Part shown: positions 23,211-35,548 of the stretch, piece after piece
Numbering within the stretch: position 1 is the stretch's first letter
Layout: each line of letters begins with the position of its first letter
Origin: Ryuthela nishihirai
Lineage: Eukaryota > Arthropoda > Arachnida > Araneae > Heptathelidae
Assembly: GCA_038380435.1 (NCBI GenBank)
Contig: JAWZYU010000009.1
Coordinates: 61,161,901-61,225,900, forward strand
Direction: 5' to 3'
Length of the DNA: 64,000 nucleotides
Program-made: the position numbers and the translations under genes
Notes under the pieces: generated by a model
The model's input: only the letters and a program-made list of their open reading frames with translations
Told to the model about the DNA's origin: nothing
The model's database searches: none

Positions 23211-24753
23211 GATGAAGGATGAAAGATCGAATGACAAGAAAAGAAAGAGGAAAAATCAATGCTTGGGAAAAGTAACCAGAGTAGGGATAGGCAAGAACAT
23301 AAAACATGAAAGAGCATAATGATAAAAACACCCTTACATTATAAAATAAAACACCCTTTCATGGCACTGATCGATTTAATAAACATTGGGGTTAAAGGGA
23401 AAAAACAAAAAAACATAATTAGGTAGAACTGCCTAGAGTTATTCTCCCAAAAATATTAACATTTGTTGGTTACGTTTTTCTATAGTTGTCTATCTATTTA
23501 TTTCAAACAGGTCAGATAATTTCTAACATTTTATAGGATCGGTTCTACTTTTGCACTGTTTTGAAAGTATATACATATATGCATTTATTTTTTTTTATTT
23601 CTTGAATAACGGGATGCATATTTTATTAGGTAACTGATTATTTCAAATGTGATAATTTCTCTGAAGGAATAACATAAAATAAGAGAATAATATATTTAAA
23701 ATTTTACGAACAGAACAATAGAAGAAACACCATAATTTCATAAATATTCATCATAATAATATAGAATAAATGAGACACAGGATTCAGTTCACATTAATAT
23801 GAATAATTACATATAATATATAATATAATTAATATTACATACAATATATAGTATAATTAATATTACATTATTATCCAGCTTTATAATAGCTGAACATAAT
23901 TAATATTATAATTAATAGTATATTAATAACCAGTTTTATATATATATAGCCAGATTTATATTAGCTGATTTCGTTTTTTAAGCAAAGATGTATATCAGCT
24001 GAAATTTCAACTGATTTAATCAAAATCTGCAATGATATTTTGACGGATAGAAACATCAATATCGAGAAACCTTCTTTAAAGTTTTGTCAAAAAGTAGATT
24101 GTGATGTACAATCTTATAAAATTATCCAAAGTAGAAGCTAAACCACTCATATGACAAAAAGTATATTGACATATAAAAGGTACTAAATTTGACAATATCA
24201 AAGCAAATGAGTGTTACAGATTCTACAATAAAAAGGGGAAACGTTCTAATTGCAGATGAGGTAAATGCTGAAATGGTTTGACTAGCTGAGAGTACCATGA
24301 CAAAATTTTCATTTTGATGGAAAACGCATTGCTAAGCTCTGCAGTATAACCTCAAACATCAGAATGACGTCGGCACGTCGCAAAAGAAATGTATTTATTC
24401 TCCTCCTGTGTCCTCCCTTTCGTTCGCAAGGCCCACACACACACACCCAGCTGCCCAGATACCTCTATTATTGTTTTTATAATAATATCATTACAGAGAG
24501 ATTATATGTATTATTTACAATGATAACCATTATTACAGAGATATTATGCATATTACTTTTTATGATAGCCGTTATTTACGGAGAGGGATTACACTTATTA
24601 TTTCTATATAATGTATAACATGAGTAATTGTATTTTAAGCACAAATTATTCAGCCCTTCAAGCATATTCCATAATGATAAATTAGATATTCTTGTTCCTA
24701 ATCATTCATAATATTGATGATCAAATTTACAATTGATATTTTTTATCCTAAGC
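23211..24753. other. AT-rich sequence with simple repeats
   Basis: It contains AT-rich near-repeats around 23800-23960 (taatattacat-type) and a short (CA)n at 24430. No gene is supportable. Confidence 0.55.
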
Positions 24754-25605
24754 CAGAGGTCGTCAACTTTTTTTGAACTGAAAATGTACAATTTAAATTA
24801 TTGCCACAGAGAAGGGCGCATAAAGCAACAGGAGTAGATAACTACCATTATATACATATTTTTTAAACTGTATCTATAAATATAAAAATAAACTTTATTA
24901 AAGGACATTAATATTAAATGGGTAAGCCTGAGGAAGGACCACCCAATATCCATGAAGTGTAATCAATCAATCAATTAAAGGACATAGTAAACAATTGCAC
25001 ATGCTAATCAGGGCAAGGAAATGAAAATAGATCAAAATATAATCAATTGGAAATTTTCACCTCAAATCTTCAGCCAGCTTATTAAAATTTAGTGCATAAT
25101 TTGAGTTTCCCATCCTTAAGTAGTTGTCTAAATTGAAATTCCTGAGCCTGGATTTGGATTTTAAATATTTCAATTTTGAAAAAAAACAACCCGCAAGGGG
25201 CAAATTTACCAATAATCGGATTAAGGAGACGTTAGGGCTCTAGCTACTGAGGGGTCCCCAAATCGTTATCTGAATTTCGTGTATTTTGATTACATTACCG
25301 ATTTCAATATTACTATTATTATTATTATCAGAGTAAAATACTCATTTTTCAGTAATAGCATGGAAAACTGAAAAATGCTTTCATAATCGTAGATGCCATT
25401 TCAACTACACCCCATAAGCCCTAAATGTTGTTACCGCTTGGGCCCCTGGACCTCTAATTCCTATACTGTGACTCGCCAGAATATATTTTTGATTACATTA
25501 GGTAAATTACTTGTATAAATTAGAGAATATTTCATTTAAAAATATCATTTCTACCTACTGGAGATAAGTGATTGTAAATAGCGGGCGCTGCGTTGCCGAC
25601 CTCTG
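24754..25605. mobile_element. hAT-like non-autonomous element
   Basis: The left end cagaggtcgtcaac and the inverted right end gttgccgacctctg match the widespread hAT terminus cagaggtcggcaac. The interior is non-coding. The 8-bp flanks (tcctaagc and ctcggagg) do not match, so the copy is old or the edges are slightly off. Confidence 0.75.
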
Positions 25606-25681
25606 CTCGGAGGCATTTTTGGCGAAGTATCTCTTATCACAGCATACTATATTATTCGATTTGTTAATTAATACATGAGTT

Positions 25682-26050
25682 AGGTTGTTTTACGTCTGAG
25701 CTTCACTTTTTGCACATAATGGGCTGAATGACCATGTCACAAGGACCCCGAGGGCTCAGAGAATATTGGGGGAGGAGACCCACTGTACAGCTTTTGAGAG
25801 ATAAATGGTAGCCTCCCTTCAAGACCAAACAGCGTTTTCTTTAACGTGCACAGGGTATGATTCTTCTGTACTACATAGTATCATGGCTTGACGTCCCATC
25901 GAAGACGACAGCCTTTCCAAGCCCATCGGTATCTATTGACCGAGGGGAGGATGGGGGGGGGGGGTAGCGGAAATCTCGACACTGACCCAGGTGAACTGGA
26001 AACTAGGAACTGCAGAATACGCGCCTGGTGCCCTACCGACTGAGACCCCT
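25682..26050 (-). mobile_element. SINE-A copy, full length
   Basis: The tail (aggttgttttacgtctgag) is on the left and the tRNA-like head (gaactgcagaatacgcgcc, then ccctaccgactgagac) is on the right. A G-run of 10 sits at about 25954. No clear target duplication is seen. Confidence 0.85.
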
Positions 26051-26712
26051 ACATACACACCACCATATTAATTAGTACTGTTTTCAGTTTACTAGATTTA
26101 GTATATACTAATTGAGTTGGTGCAGAAAATCAAATCTTACGTCGAACAAAATAAAACTTAACAGAACATTTGTAAATGTAGCAAACGCAACAGTGATCAT
26201 GTATGCAATGTGAAGTTTAAATGTTTTATTCTGCCAGGACAAAGTCGCCTTAAAATGGTCATGTTTAACAGCACCAGGTAAATAAGCAGTACAAGATATT
26301 GATCTAATTCAACCCTATCCAAAATAAGCCTATAATGATTAGTAGAGGAAGTTATATTTCCAAATTCATAATATTGGACAATTAACTCGAACGTGTATAG
26401 AAAGTCATATCTTTATTCAATGTGAAGGTTTGAAATTCTGTTCCAATTACGAAGATAAGATTTTTGATATGGAAAGTTCCCTATATAAATGATTACTAGT
26501 TGACCATCTGTGTTTAATACATCACTATGGAAATCAGCCACGACCAATTTGAAGGTAACCTTTCGGGGCAGACTGCTTCAGTCGACATATATTGGAGTTA
26601 CATTTTAATTAGGCCTAAGTATTAACTCTGGTTACGGTAGCAGAGCTGAAAGCCAATTTCAAATGATCGAAATGAGAAGAATCTTAATTAGAAGCAACCA
26701 GTTTCCAGTTTA

Positions 26713-26919
26713 GTGTCTCCATATCAACTAAATCCATACTGCGAGCGAAATTTCGACCATCATCATCAGATGAAAACAATAATTGGGGTATGCGATCTAC
26801 TCTCTAATCATTCTGCATTAAATTACCATTGGGAACTTAAACTTTCCAGAAGCGGATCCTTGGACATCATAAGATATGTCTTTAATTCTAATTTCGACAT
26901 TCTTGATGAGAAAGCTTGA
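26713..26919 (+). other. Exon-like open frame, unidentified
   Basis: After an acceptor-like ccagtttag at 26713 a 68-codon frame runs to TGA with balanced composition (LNPYCERNFDHHHQMKTIIG, then GSLDIIRYVFNSNFDILDEK). There is no ATG at its start. No family recognised. The rest of 26051-27079 shows nothing. Confidence 0.25.
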
Positions 26920-27079
26920 TTACACTACTGAAACATACCAGTTTGAAAGAAATAGTGTTTGTTTTTAGATCTCTTCTCTCATGTGAAACTAGATGACTTG
27001 TTAAAAATCGAAAATTAATTCAACGACAACTTGAACTAATAGAACATTACTTTTGTATATTAAGTTTTATGTTGGAGGA

Positions 27080-27345
27080 AACCAGATCCGGATGTAAAAA
27101 AATTAAAGGGATGGGTGGATGGGAGTGTTAAGCGACGCAATAGGGTCGGAAAAAGATAAAGATGGGGAGGCAAGAGACTGAACTTCCTTTCCAGTGAAAT
27201 ATATTTCCTTTCGTTTCAGATGTTTGTAAAACAAATTCTTCAATAATTCTTGAAATATGTAAGAGTTTAATAATTTTTAGCCTCAGTTAACTTTACTACA
27301 TTCTCAAAGATCCTCTCTTGGTCCCACCCTAGATCCAGCCCTGGA
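27080..27345 (+). repeat. Rep-G MITE-like repeat, copy 2
   Basis: It shares with copy 1 the order agatccgg, ggggaggcaagagactg, a ttccagtgaaatatatttcc block, gaaatatgtaagagttta and the end cctagatccagccctg. The right end continues into the perfect palindrome at 27311-27368. Confidence 0.6.
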
Positions 27346-27368
27346 TCTAGGGTGGGACCAAGAGAGGA
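27311..27368. repeat. Perfect palindrome, 28-bp arms, 2-base loop
   Basis: The arm tcctctcttggtcccaccct plus agatccag is repeated as its exact complement after the two loop bases CC at 27339-27340. The left arm is the 3' end of the Rep-G repeat. Confidence 0.96.
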
Positions 27369-28984
27369 CCCACTAACTTTTAACACCACTTCTAACACCA
27401 CTTTCTAAACACAGTCTGTTGAAGAATACCAAAATAATTTTTGTTGTATAAAACTAGCTGAAAACTATCGGTTTAGCAAACCAAACGAACCCATAAATTT
27501 TTAAACGTCCCGCTGATAACCACTGGGCTAAAAGATAATTGAAAGATCCATAATTGGATGGCTTCTTACATTATCTCTTTTTGTTTGATACAGTTATTAT
27601 CCACGAAAATTTCATAAAACCGTGATATGAGTTTAACGAAAGTTATTTTTCTCAAGTGAGGAAACTCACGATATCTGTAGTATCATATTCAACGACGATA
27701 ATCCCAACTAAAATATTTTTTGTAAGTTGAAAACGTGTAAACAGTTAGCGTCTTAATCATTTTAATATGTCATTTAGAAGAAAATGTAAAATTAAAATTC
27801 TTATAATCTTAAAAAAAAATTGTACCTTAATGTCATTTCTTTTTCTAGCAGAACGATGATAAAACTGGAAATCTCAATGTTGTGAACCATAAAAACATAC
27901 AAATGCTTAAGACTTGTAATACATGCTATGAGCCTTTCCAATCCAGCATTGCGAAAAAGAAAAAAAATAAGTTTTAACAATTGCTTTCCTTCGTCTTTTT
28001 TATTAAGCAATATCAGTTCTTAAAATTTCGAAAAACATATAATTGTTCTAAGTAGTTTTCGGTAGCCGCTGCTGCCATCGGCAGGAATCTGCATTCTCAG
28101 GACAAGCACTATTTACTAAGATTGGTTTCCAGACTTTTTTTAAAGATAAGTGGCTATGATCGTTAATGGTCGCACCCTCTGTTGCTTGGATCGATAGATC
28201 TTCATGTAGTTTCTTGAAAAATAATTTTTCTCCCTTTTTAAGATTTCAAGCTTTTTTGTTTTGTTTTTTCAGTATATTTCTTAATGCTATGTCGTTATTT
28301 AATCGTATTTTTTATTTTTGTTTGTTCTTTATTATTGCTTTGTGTTGTTTTTTTCTGTTTTGTAAGAATCTTTCTCCAAGGGTAGTTTGAGTTCACAGGT
28401 GAACTCATATTCTATACCATCTTTTTCTGTGTATATTTGTTTCTTTTTGTATCATACTGAATAAATAGTTTTTCGTTTTGCATTTAAGCTTAGTGCAAGT
28501 CTAATATTATATTGTAGCTTATCTTTTTTAGTTTTTTAAAATTTCCTTTATGACAAAAGATTCTTTTTTAACGAAGGATGTTTTATTTCTTGTTCTGTTA
28601 CCATTATTTTTTTTCCCAGGTGGCTTGGGTATTGTTTTTCATTATAAGCATATCTGCGATCTGATTTTTTCTATGAAGCTCTCTGCATAAAGGACAGAAA
28701 TGAACGTAGAAACTTTATCCAGCCACTCATGCAACATAGAAGGAAATGCATAGACAAAGACAGGCCATCTAGCCTAGTAATCAAATAAGCTAACCATTAT
28801 ACTGTACCAGATAATCGACTTGATTTTTATCCGTATTGTGTTTTATTGTTTTCGTAAGGAATTGCCCTGCTAAATTGTTTTTTATGCTGTTGGAGTGGTT
28901 TGAATAGTAGTCCAGACGTTTTCCATTATTGGATTTTTGTTTCACTTTTTTTCCACAATTGTTATATTATTATCTAAACTAGAA
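27369..28984. other. AT-rich sequence, nothing recognised
   Basis: Short frames at 27801-28010 (minus) and 28166-28390 (plus) are Phe/Leu-rich products of T-rich DNA with no domain. A degenerate tRNA-like string near 28770-28810 is too poor to call. Confidence 0.5.
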
Positions 28985-29330
28985 GAACGCATATTGTTTC
29001 TGGCGCATATGAGAATCTCGTTTTCAAAGAGAATGAAGTTTTTCTTTCAGTACTTTTCATCCCTTAAAAGTTTTAATTTGAGCTAGCGGATGATAAGGAA
29101 AATGCAGATAGTACTTTATTAGTATTTATACAACATAAAAGTATTCGTCTTTTGATTCTTAAATAAAAAAATTTGAATTCCCCACACCTTTCTCAGAAAA
29201 GTGGAAAAATTATTGCTGTCAGTGGAATGTATCTTAAAAATTACCACTGATTTTTCAAATTTCTATTCTATACATATTATTTGTAAAGATTTAATTACTC
29301 TACCGTTTCGCACTTAGTGTAGTGATGTAT

Positions 29331-29384
29331 ATACGACTGTATAACTTTACAGATCACTATCTGTAAAGTTATACACAGTCGTAT
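29331..29384. repeat. Snap-back palindrome at the Tc1 left end
   Basis: Arms 29331-29354 and 29359-29384 are complementary apart from a 2-base indel, around a four-base loop. The right arm includes the first bases of the Tc1 terminus (cacagtcgtat); the left arm is an inverted copy of them plus flank. Confidence 0.9.
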
Positions 29385-29405
29385 CAGAATAATATGACCA
29401 CCTAC

Positions 29406-31200
29406 CTAATAAAGGGAATAACTACACTTGGCCCGGATGATAGCGGCGAGATGGCGTGACATGGACACAATGAAGCCCTGGAAGGTTGCCAGAGGCACAC
29501 ATGCCAATTCGGACTCCAACAGAGCATGGAGGTTCCGGAAATGACGTGGTTGTGGGTCCGCACGTGAAACCTGTCGATCCAAATTGTCCCACAAGTGCTC
29601 TATGGGTCGGGCGATTTCACCGGCCAAGAGAGAACGGAGACTTCACTGTCGTGTTCATGGAACCAGTCACGCATCAGCTTAGCGACATGACAGGGCGCAT
29701 TGTCCTGTTGGTAGACACCATCACCACCAGGGTAAACGTTTAACATGAAGGGATGTAAGTGGTCAGCGAGGATGGACAGGTTGCCATTGGCGTTCAGAGA
29801 CCCATCCAGTGGTACCAGCGGTACCAGATCATACCAGGAAAACTTCCCCCAGACATGCACACCGCCACCGCCAGCCTGAAAACTTGACCGACAAGTGTGT
29901 CCGGGTGTTGGTTCTTATGTCCCCCCCGATACAGGACCACCTTGACGTGGTGGTGGTGGGGAGTTAATGGTGCATCTCTGAAGTAGGGTCACGGCCCGTT
30001 GTTTACTCATTTGCACAATGGGTGTGGCCTTTGGTGGCAGGGCTTGTGAGGGTCTGAAGACTGGTTTGGGAGGGTCAGTCTAGTGGGCTTATTCGCTTGC
30101 TCAGGGAAGCTTTAGGTTACAGCCCCGATGGAGGGGCTGTGGCTGAGAGTTCTGCGGAGTGGTGTTGGGGGCACCGGTCCAGTGGGCTCATCGGTGCGGC
30201 CTCACTGAAGTTGGGGTACAGACTGCTTCTGGGGGGCAGCTGGTGCATGGCAGTATGGAGTGGACGAAGTTGAGGGCTTGCGACTGGAAGCATTAACTGG
30301 TTGACAGGCTTATCGATAGAAAAGCCAAACGAAGAGTCTCCATCCCGGGATCCGAGTCAACTTGGTTCTATATACCATTTTTGTGTCTAACTGGGGAACA
30401 GATTAAATTCAGGTTTAGACCGATGGATGAAACTTCCTTCTATAGGATTTTTCACCATAGGTAGCCGTTGATGAGCTGTGTCCTTGTGGCACTGTCTTGC
30501 CCCGGCGCAGGTAGTGGGGTTCGTGGCATTCTCCCCATAGTTGGTGTGTAGCGATATGCTGTGGTACATCTGGGACTTCCCTTTAGTTAATGTAATTGTT
30601 GGTTATTATGTGTCTGATGCTGTATCCGCCACCGCCCGTCACTTCTGTGGAGTAGAAACCTCGATTCGTCGGACAAGGCAACCTTTTTCCACTCTTCCAC
30701 TGTCCAATGACGGTAGTTCTGTGCGAACTGCACGTGCCGTTGCCTATGGGCTTTGGTTAACATGGGAGCCTTTACACAGCATCGACTCCAGAGACCCATG
30801 CGTAACAGGGTTCCCTCTACTGTTATCGGGGACACGTACCTGGGTGCCCCAGTTTTCATTTGAGTGGTCACTTGATGCACTGTTGCGTGTCGATTGCCCT
30901 TTAGCAGTCGACGGAGGCGACGTTCTCCTCTGGAGTCGATGGCCTTTGGGGCTGCAAGTTATGACGTCTGGAGGTACTTGGTGTGTCAGCAATCCATTCT
31001 TGGTACACTCTTACTATAGCACCTTACGAACGGCCCACGAAGTCTGCTGTTTCCGAGATGCTTCCACCCTTGGCCCAGTAGCCGATGATAGTTCCCTTTT
31101 GAACGTCTGCGAAATACCTCTGTCCATTGTGCTCACGTTACGCACTTTGGCTCATCTGTCCTGGCCGACTGCTTATATCTCCATGTGGTAGACCTTGTCA
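29406..31200 (-). pseudogene. Tc1-family DDE transposase, broken
   Basis: Tc1-family transposases cut and paste their own element using an N-terminal helix-turn-helix region and a C-terminal DDE/D domain. Read from right to left: an HTH-like part (GSISETADFVG, then VYQEWIADTPSTSRR) near 31100-31000; TVEEWKKVALSDESRFLL near 30700, giving the first Asp; then, after the insert, VWGKFSWYDL, QQDNAPCH (second Asp) and PIEHLWDNLD (the Glu) at about 29580. Stops and frameshifts interrupt it, including one just before PIEHLWD. The large plus-strand frame at 30541-31191 is only its antisense shadow. Confidence 0.9.
29921..30596 (+). mobile_element. Short non-LTR retroelement-like insertion within Tc1
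   Basis: This 676-bp GC-rich block interrupts the transposase. It is flanked by a 15-bp duplication, tgttggttcttatgt (29906-29920) and tgttggttattatgt (30597-30611). It starts C-rich, followed by accaccttgacgtggtgg, and ends ttaatgtaa without poly-A. The long variable duplication indicates target-primed reverse transcription. A 50-odd codon frame (RRVSIPGSESTWFYIPF) lies in it. The family is not identified; an internally deleted LINE is likely. Confidence 0.7.
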
Positions 31201-31999
31201 TGAGCGCTCTGTGACGCGCCTGAACGGGTACACTGTGATTCCGTGGATGGCCATATTATTCTGATGCGACTGTGTATATATTAACACTACTGGATATTTG
31301 AAAAATGTGAATCATAATATTTCATAAGTACCAATCAAACTAAAAAAGAGTTTTCTAATTATCATTTTCATTGTTTTCAATGGAAACTTCATGACGTTCA
31401 CATTCCACCACCAAAATTTCATATTTCTATCATCAATACATCGTTGCAATATTCATTTGAAATTTTAAGATTTCCGATCTTTTTCACCGTTAGAGGGCGT
31501 AAAAAATAGGGTGTTTGAAAGATTCCGAAAGTGCGAATTATGATAATTTATCGATTCCTATCGAACCCTAAAAAGATTTTTTCATTTATCTCTAAATACA
31601 CACAATTAACTACTAAGACAAAAAAATTGTGTTTTTCCACACACACCCCGGGTCTAATGGGTCAACTCATTATTAGTAATGGAAACTTCGTGACCTTCGC
31701 ATTCCACCACCAATATTTCGAATTTCTAGCATAAATACATCGTTTGCAATATTCATTTGAAATTTGGGAATTTTAAAATTATTCCACCGCTAGAGGGTTA
31801 ATTATATCTTTAAAGAGATTCGGAAAGTGCATATCGTAATATTTCACCAATTTCGTATATTCAACACAAAAATAATTTTTAATTTATCTTGTAAACAAAA
31901 AACGTTCGATGTCTACAGATAGAGACAGACAACCTAGTAACACTATTATCTCGTTTTCTTTGAAAAAGTGATAAAAATATGATATTTCCTCTTTTTTTG

Positions 32000-33716
32000 A
32001 ATGTAAACATTTTTTTTTTATAAAATGGTTCAAGATATTAATGATATAATCTGATTGGCTATTGTTTTTGGTTTCAGAAATGCAAATAATTTCATACACG
32101 TATCTTTATATAATTATATTCCTTGGTTGTTTTTAACGATATTTTGCTCCCGATGGGAAAGGTAACAGCAAAAAATGGAGCCAATAGTGAGCCTAATGCA
32201 AGTTCTTTATACTGTTTAAAGTACTTATTTTGATATTGAAAAATAATTTGCGATTATAAAATGTAGCAATTTTATAACTGATTCAGCTTCCAGAATGATA
32301 GCCTTTCTTCATTCAATTATTTTTTTCTAGTGCATTTTTTTAAAGTGTAAGTGTGTCCGTAGTAATACTTATGCATAAGTGTGACACCATAGTTCGAAAT
32401 ATGAGATTTTAAAGTATTTGAAGAGCTTCTGATTCCTTGATCAACTGGAGAACAGCACAACTGCATGGCTTATCATAAAAAAAAAGAAGTTAATAGGACT
32501 CATGTTTATTGCAGATACTATTAACGCTCATTTATATAGAAAAATATTCTAAAGAAAAAACAAAAAATAAATATTTTATTTCTTTAGTAACGAGTTCCGA
32601 GCAGATGTAAAGCAGCGTTTGGTACTTATATTTCTCACAGTTGATTTCTGTTTGTTAAAATAAACAATTAAAAAATAAAATGAGGAAATTAAGTCTTTTT
32701 CGAAATTTAATTATTCAACACCTGCATTGAATTACAATCCCTATTTTCTTCATGATATTCAACAGATCACACTGATCCGCGATTTTTACTTAGAAAATAT
32801 TTGTTGTGAAGCCTTTGATTGCACGCTTTTGGAATTAACACTTCGAGTAAAGAAAACAATTTTCTGTAGAATTAATGAGTAATGATTTGTGTACTGGTTC
32901 CAAAAAATTACACAACGTTGAATTTTATTTCCTCAGGTAAAGAATTGCTCTCGGAATCGAAACCCTAATACAGGTATCGGATTTTATTCCCTTAGGTACG
33001 GAATTGTTTTCAGAAAAGGAAGCAACTAGAGCATAGGTGCAGTTATCAGTTAGGATCCTTTTTTTTGTTTTTCATTGCTTACAATTTGTTATTAACCATT
33101 CATGAACGTATCCTTATTCATTGTGTCTAAAGAACATCTGCTATGTTTAATTTTATTTTGACTGCGATTTGCCATTGTTCTCCAGATCAAGAGAAACCCT
33201 GTAAAAATAATTGCTGCTCTTAGGAAGAAGCTAAAAATATTTTTTTCTGAACTAAGTGAATAAATTGGATGAACTCGTATTAGGTTTTCAGAGAAATAGT
33301 GCCAAATATTTCAGCTTGGAATCAAACAGAATCTGTTATCAGAAAAAATTAAAATGTTTCAGTTTTTATTAGACATGTTTTCAATCATTTATGCAGTTAG
33401 AAGAATTCTTGAAATAAATAGGACATTGGAAGTTTGTTTTTACCTTTGAGTAGTAGTTTATGTTACACACTAGGTACATTGCTGGGAATGTTATTGAATT
33501 AGCTTTTAGGATATATTCTTTTGACCACCAACGCTAATTACTAAACTTTCCGGTTTCAGTAATTCTTTAACACTGAACTAATATGTAAAATTCAAAGAAT
33601 CAAAATTTAGAGATATCTGATTTAGGTTGTATTTCCTTTTCGCTCATTATTATTTTTTTAATAAAATGTTATTTTAAAGTTGCGAAGCTGAGAAAAAGCA
33701 TCGATTGACATATATA
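32000..33716. other. AT-rich sequence, nothing recognised
   Basis: One weak direct duplication of about 65 bp occurs at 32920-33020 (ttttatttcctcaggta and ttttattcccttaggta). Nothing else is supportable. Confidence 0.55.
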
Positions 33717-34909
33717 CACCGAAGAGTCAAAATATTATGACTAGTGCGTCTTTGTGCAAATCGAAGCAACTGCAGGTAAACTACAGCGCGTGTGAAGGTC
33801 ATGAAACGGTATAAACAACACTTGATACTGAGCTCTGTTAATCAGTGTTGCTCTTACTCTTCAAATGGGAAAGGAATCGGACCTAAGTGAGTTTAACAAA
33901 GGCCAAATTGTAATGGTCAGACGACTGGTTCAGAGCATTTCCGAGACGGCAAGGTTTGTTGAGGTTCACGGTCAGCCGTGGTTAATACCTTCAAGAAGTG
34001 GTCTGTGGAGGAAAAAACCACAAACCGCCGGTAAGGTGTAAGCTGACCACGGCTCATTGATGCTAGAGGTTAACGAAGGCTATCCGGTATGGTAAGAGCC
34101 AACAGAAGGGATAATGTTGCACAACTTGCCCGTAATTTGAATGCTGGTGACGTGAGTACATCAAACCCTGCGAAAAATGGGGCTGCTTAGTCCCAGGCCA
34201 CTCCGAGGGCAATGCTAACCTCGGTTCACCGTCGAAAGCGCCTACAATGGGCACACGAGCATCAAAACAGGACCATGAATGATTGGAAGAAGGTCGTCTG
34301 ATCCGACGAATCTCGTTTCCTGTTGCACTATGTGGACGGCCGGTAAGTGTGGGTCGTTTACCTAGGGAAGTGTTGGCACCAGGATGCACCGTGTGAAGAA
34401 CACAAGCCAGTGAAGGAAGTGTAATGCTTTGGGAAATATTCTGCTGGAAAACCCTGGATCCAGTCATTCATGTGCAGGAAACTATTACGTCTACCACCTA
34501 CCTAAATATCATTACAGACCACGTACATCCTTTCATGGCAACGGTATACCCCTCCAATAGTTTCTTCTTTCAGCAGGATAATGCGCAATGAAACACTGCC
34601 CGGATTGTTCGAGAAAGGTTCGCAGAACATGAGGAAGACTTCAAGGTATTGCTTTTGCCTCCAAATTCCCCACATATCAATCTAATTGAGCATCTATGGT
34701 TTTGTGTTGGAACAGCAAATCCGATCTGAGGTATCTCAACCCCGTAACTTAGAAGAGTTATAGAATCAACTGGTAACGTGTTGGTACCAGATACCACAAA
34801 ATACCTTTAGAAATCTTGTAGCGTCCATGCCTCGTCGGATAAGAGCTGTTTTGGAACGAGGAGGACCAATATCCTATTTCGCAGGTCATAATGTTTCGGC
34901 TCTTCGGGG
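33717..34909 (+). mobile_element. Tc1-like transposon Tc1-B, copy A, inactive
   Basis: The left terminus caccgaagagtcaaaatatt is matched, inverted, by the right terminus taatgtttcggctcttcgg, with TA next to both. The family differs from the element at 29374 and is shared with 56153-57540. The region right of about 34550 is much closer to the sibling copy than the region left of it. Confidence 0.88.
33866..34860 (+). pseudogene. Tc1-family transposase, copy A, broken
   Basis: The reading starts MGKESDLSEFNKGQIV, followed by SISETARFVEVHG, the usual HTH start of Tc1 transposases. Further on, SDESRFLLHYVDG gives the first catalytic Asp, then QQDNAQ and IEHLW mark the second Asp and the Glu. Several stops (for example directly after the QQDNAQ motif) and frameshifts make it non-functional. 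Minus-strand frames of 134 and 75 codons over it are shadows. Confidence 0.88.
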
Positions 34910-35216
34910 TATATGCGTTACAATTAATACATGTATCAATCAATAGATGGTAAGGTAATCAAAATGGGAAAGATGGTTTTTGTTTAATGTAGAGGTTTAT
35001 CAATAGGATTATTTGAGCGGTACTCCTGAAATTCGGCGTGTGACAAAGCTCATTTTTGCAAACTATACATTCGTAAACTGTGGTGCTTATTTCGCATAAA
35101 ACTCCAACAACCAATCACTGAGACACCTTTGGTAGTGAATCCTTTATAAGGTAAATGACTAATGAATTTCTTAATTGCTAGATAAATATGAAAAACACAA
35201 AATGCTACATTAATCT

Positions 35217-35472
35217 CGAGGGGCTTGGAAAGACCGCCATCCATCGGATGGGACGTTAAGCGGTGGCACTTTGCACAGGAGCGTCATAACATTTGCAAGT
35301 TAAAGAATAACACGCTGTATGGCCTTGAATAGAGGCTTCCATGTGTCTCCTTTTAACATTTGGTCAGTGGTTTCTCTTCCCCAACCTTCTCTGAACCCTT
35401 GAGAACTTTGTGATCTGGCCACTTAACCCATTTTGTGCATAAAAGCGCCGCTCACAGGTTAATCCAACCCGC
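35217..35472 (+). mobile_element. SINE-A, 5'-truncated, in duplication copy A
   Basis: It runs from ggggcttggaaagaccgcc through gggacgttaagcggtgg to gccgctcacaggttaatcc. The same insertion, same breakpoints, is present at 57847, so it preceded the duplication. Confidence 0.9.
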
Positions 35473-35548
35473 ATTTATCGGAAATATGCATCTAACCACA
35501 TTTTTTTTATAATTTTCAATATTTATATTTAGAACTTCTTACCCGTTT

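Larger units (their letters stand above)
29374..31274 (-). mobile_element. Tc1-like transposon, inactive
   Basis: Terminal inverted repeats cacagtcgtatcagaataat (left) and, inverted, cacagtcgcatcagaataat (right) are flanked by TA. The element lies inside Rep-F copy E4 and is itself interrupted at 29921-30596. Confidence 0.93.
28985..31968 (+). mobile_element. Rep-F family, copy E4, split by a Tc1 element
   Basis: It starts gaacgcatattgtttctgg, then gagaatctcgttttcaaag, attagtatttatacaac and related blocks up to 29371. It resumes at 31277 with internal-unit sequence (attccaccaccaaaatttc, gttagagggcg, gggtctaatgggtcaactc) and ends near 31966 with tatctcgttttctttgaaa. A short tagagacagacaac motif precedes the end, as in E5. 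Central repeats, subterminal inverted motifs and no coding capacity recall Helentron-associated DINE/HINE elements, but that is inference. Confidence 0.6.

Noticed and set aside
30541..31191. 216-codon plus-strand open frame, the longest in the window
   Set aside because: It is antisense to the broken Tc1 transposase at 29406-31200, and its first part crosses the junction of the inserted element.
34063..34467. 134-codon minus-strand open frame
   Set aside because: It lies antisense to the Tc1-B transposase pseudogene, whose plus-strand motifs are clear.
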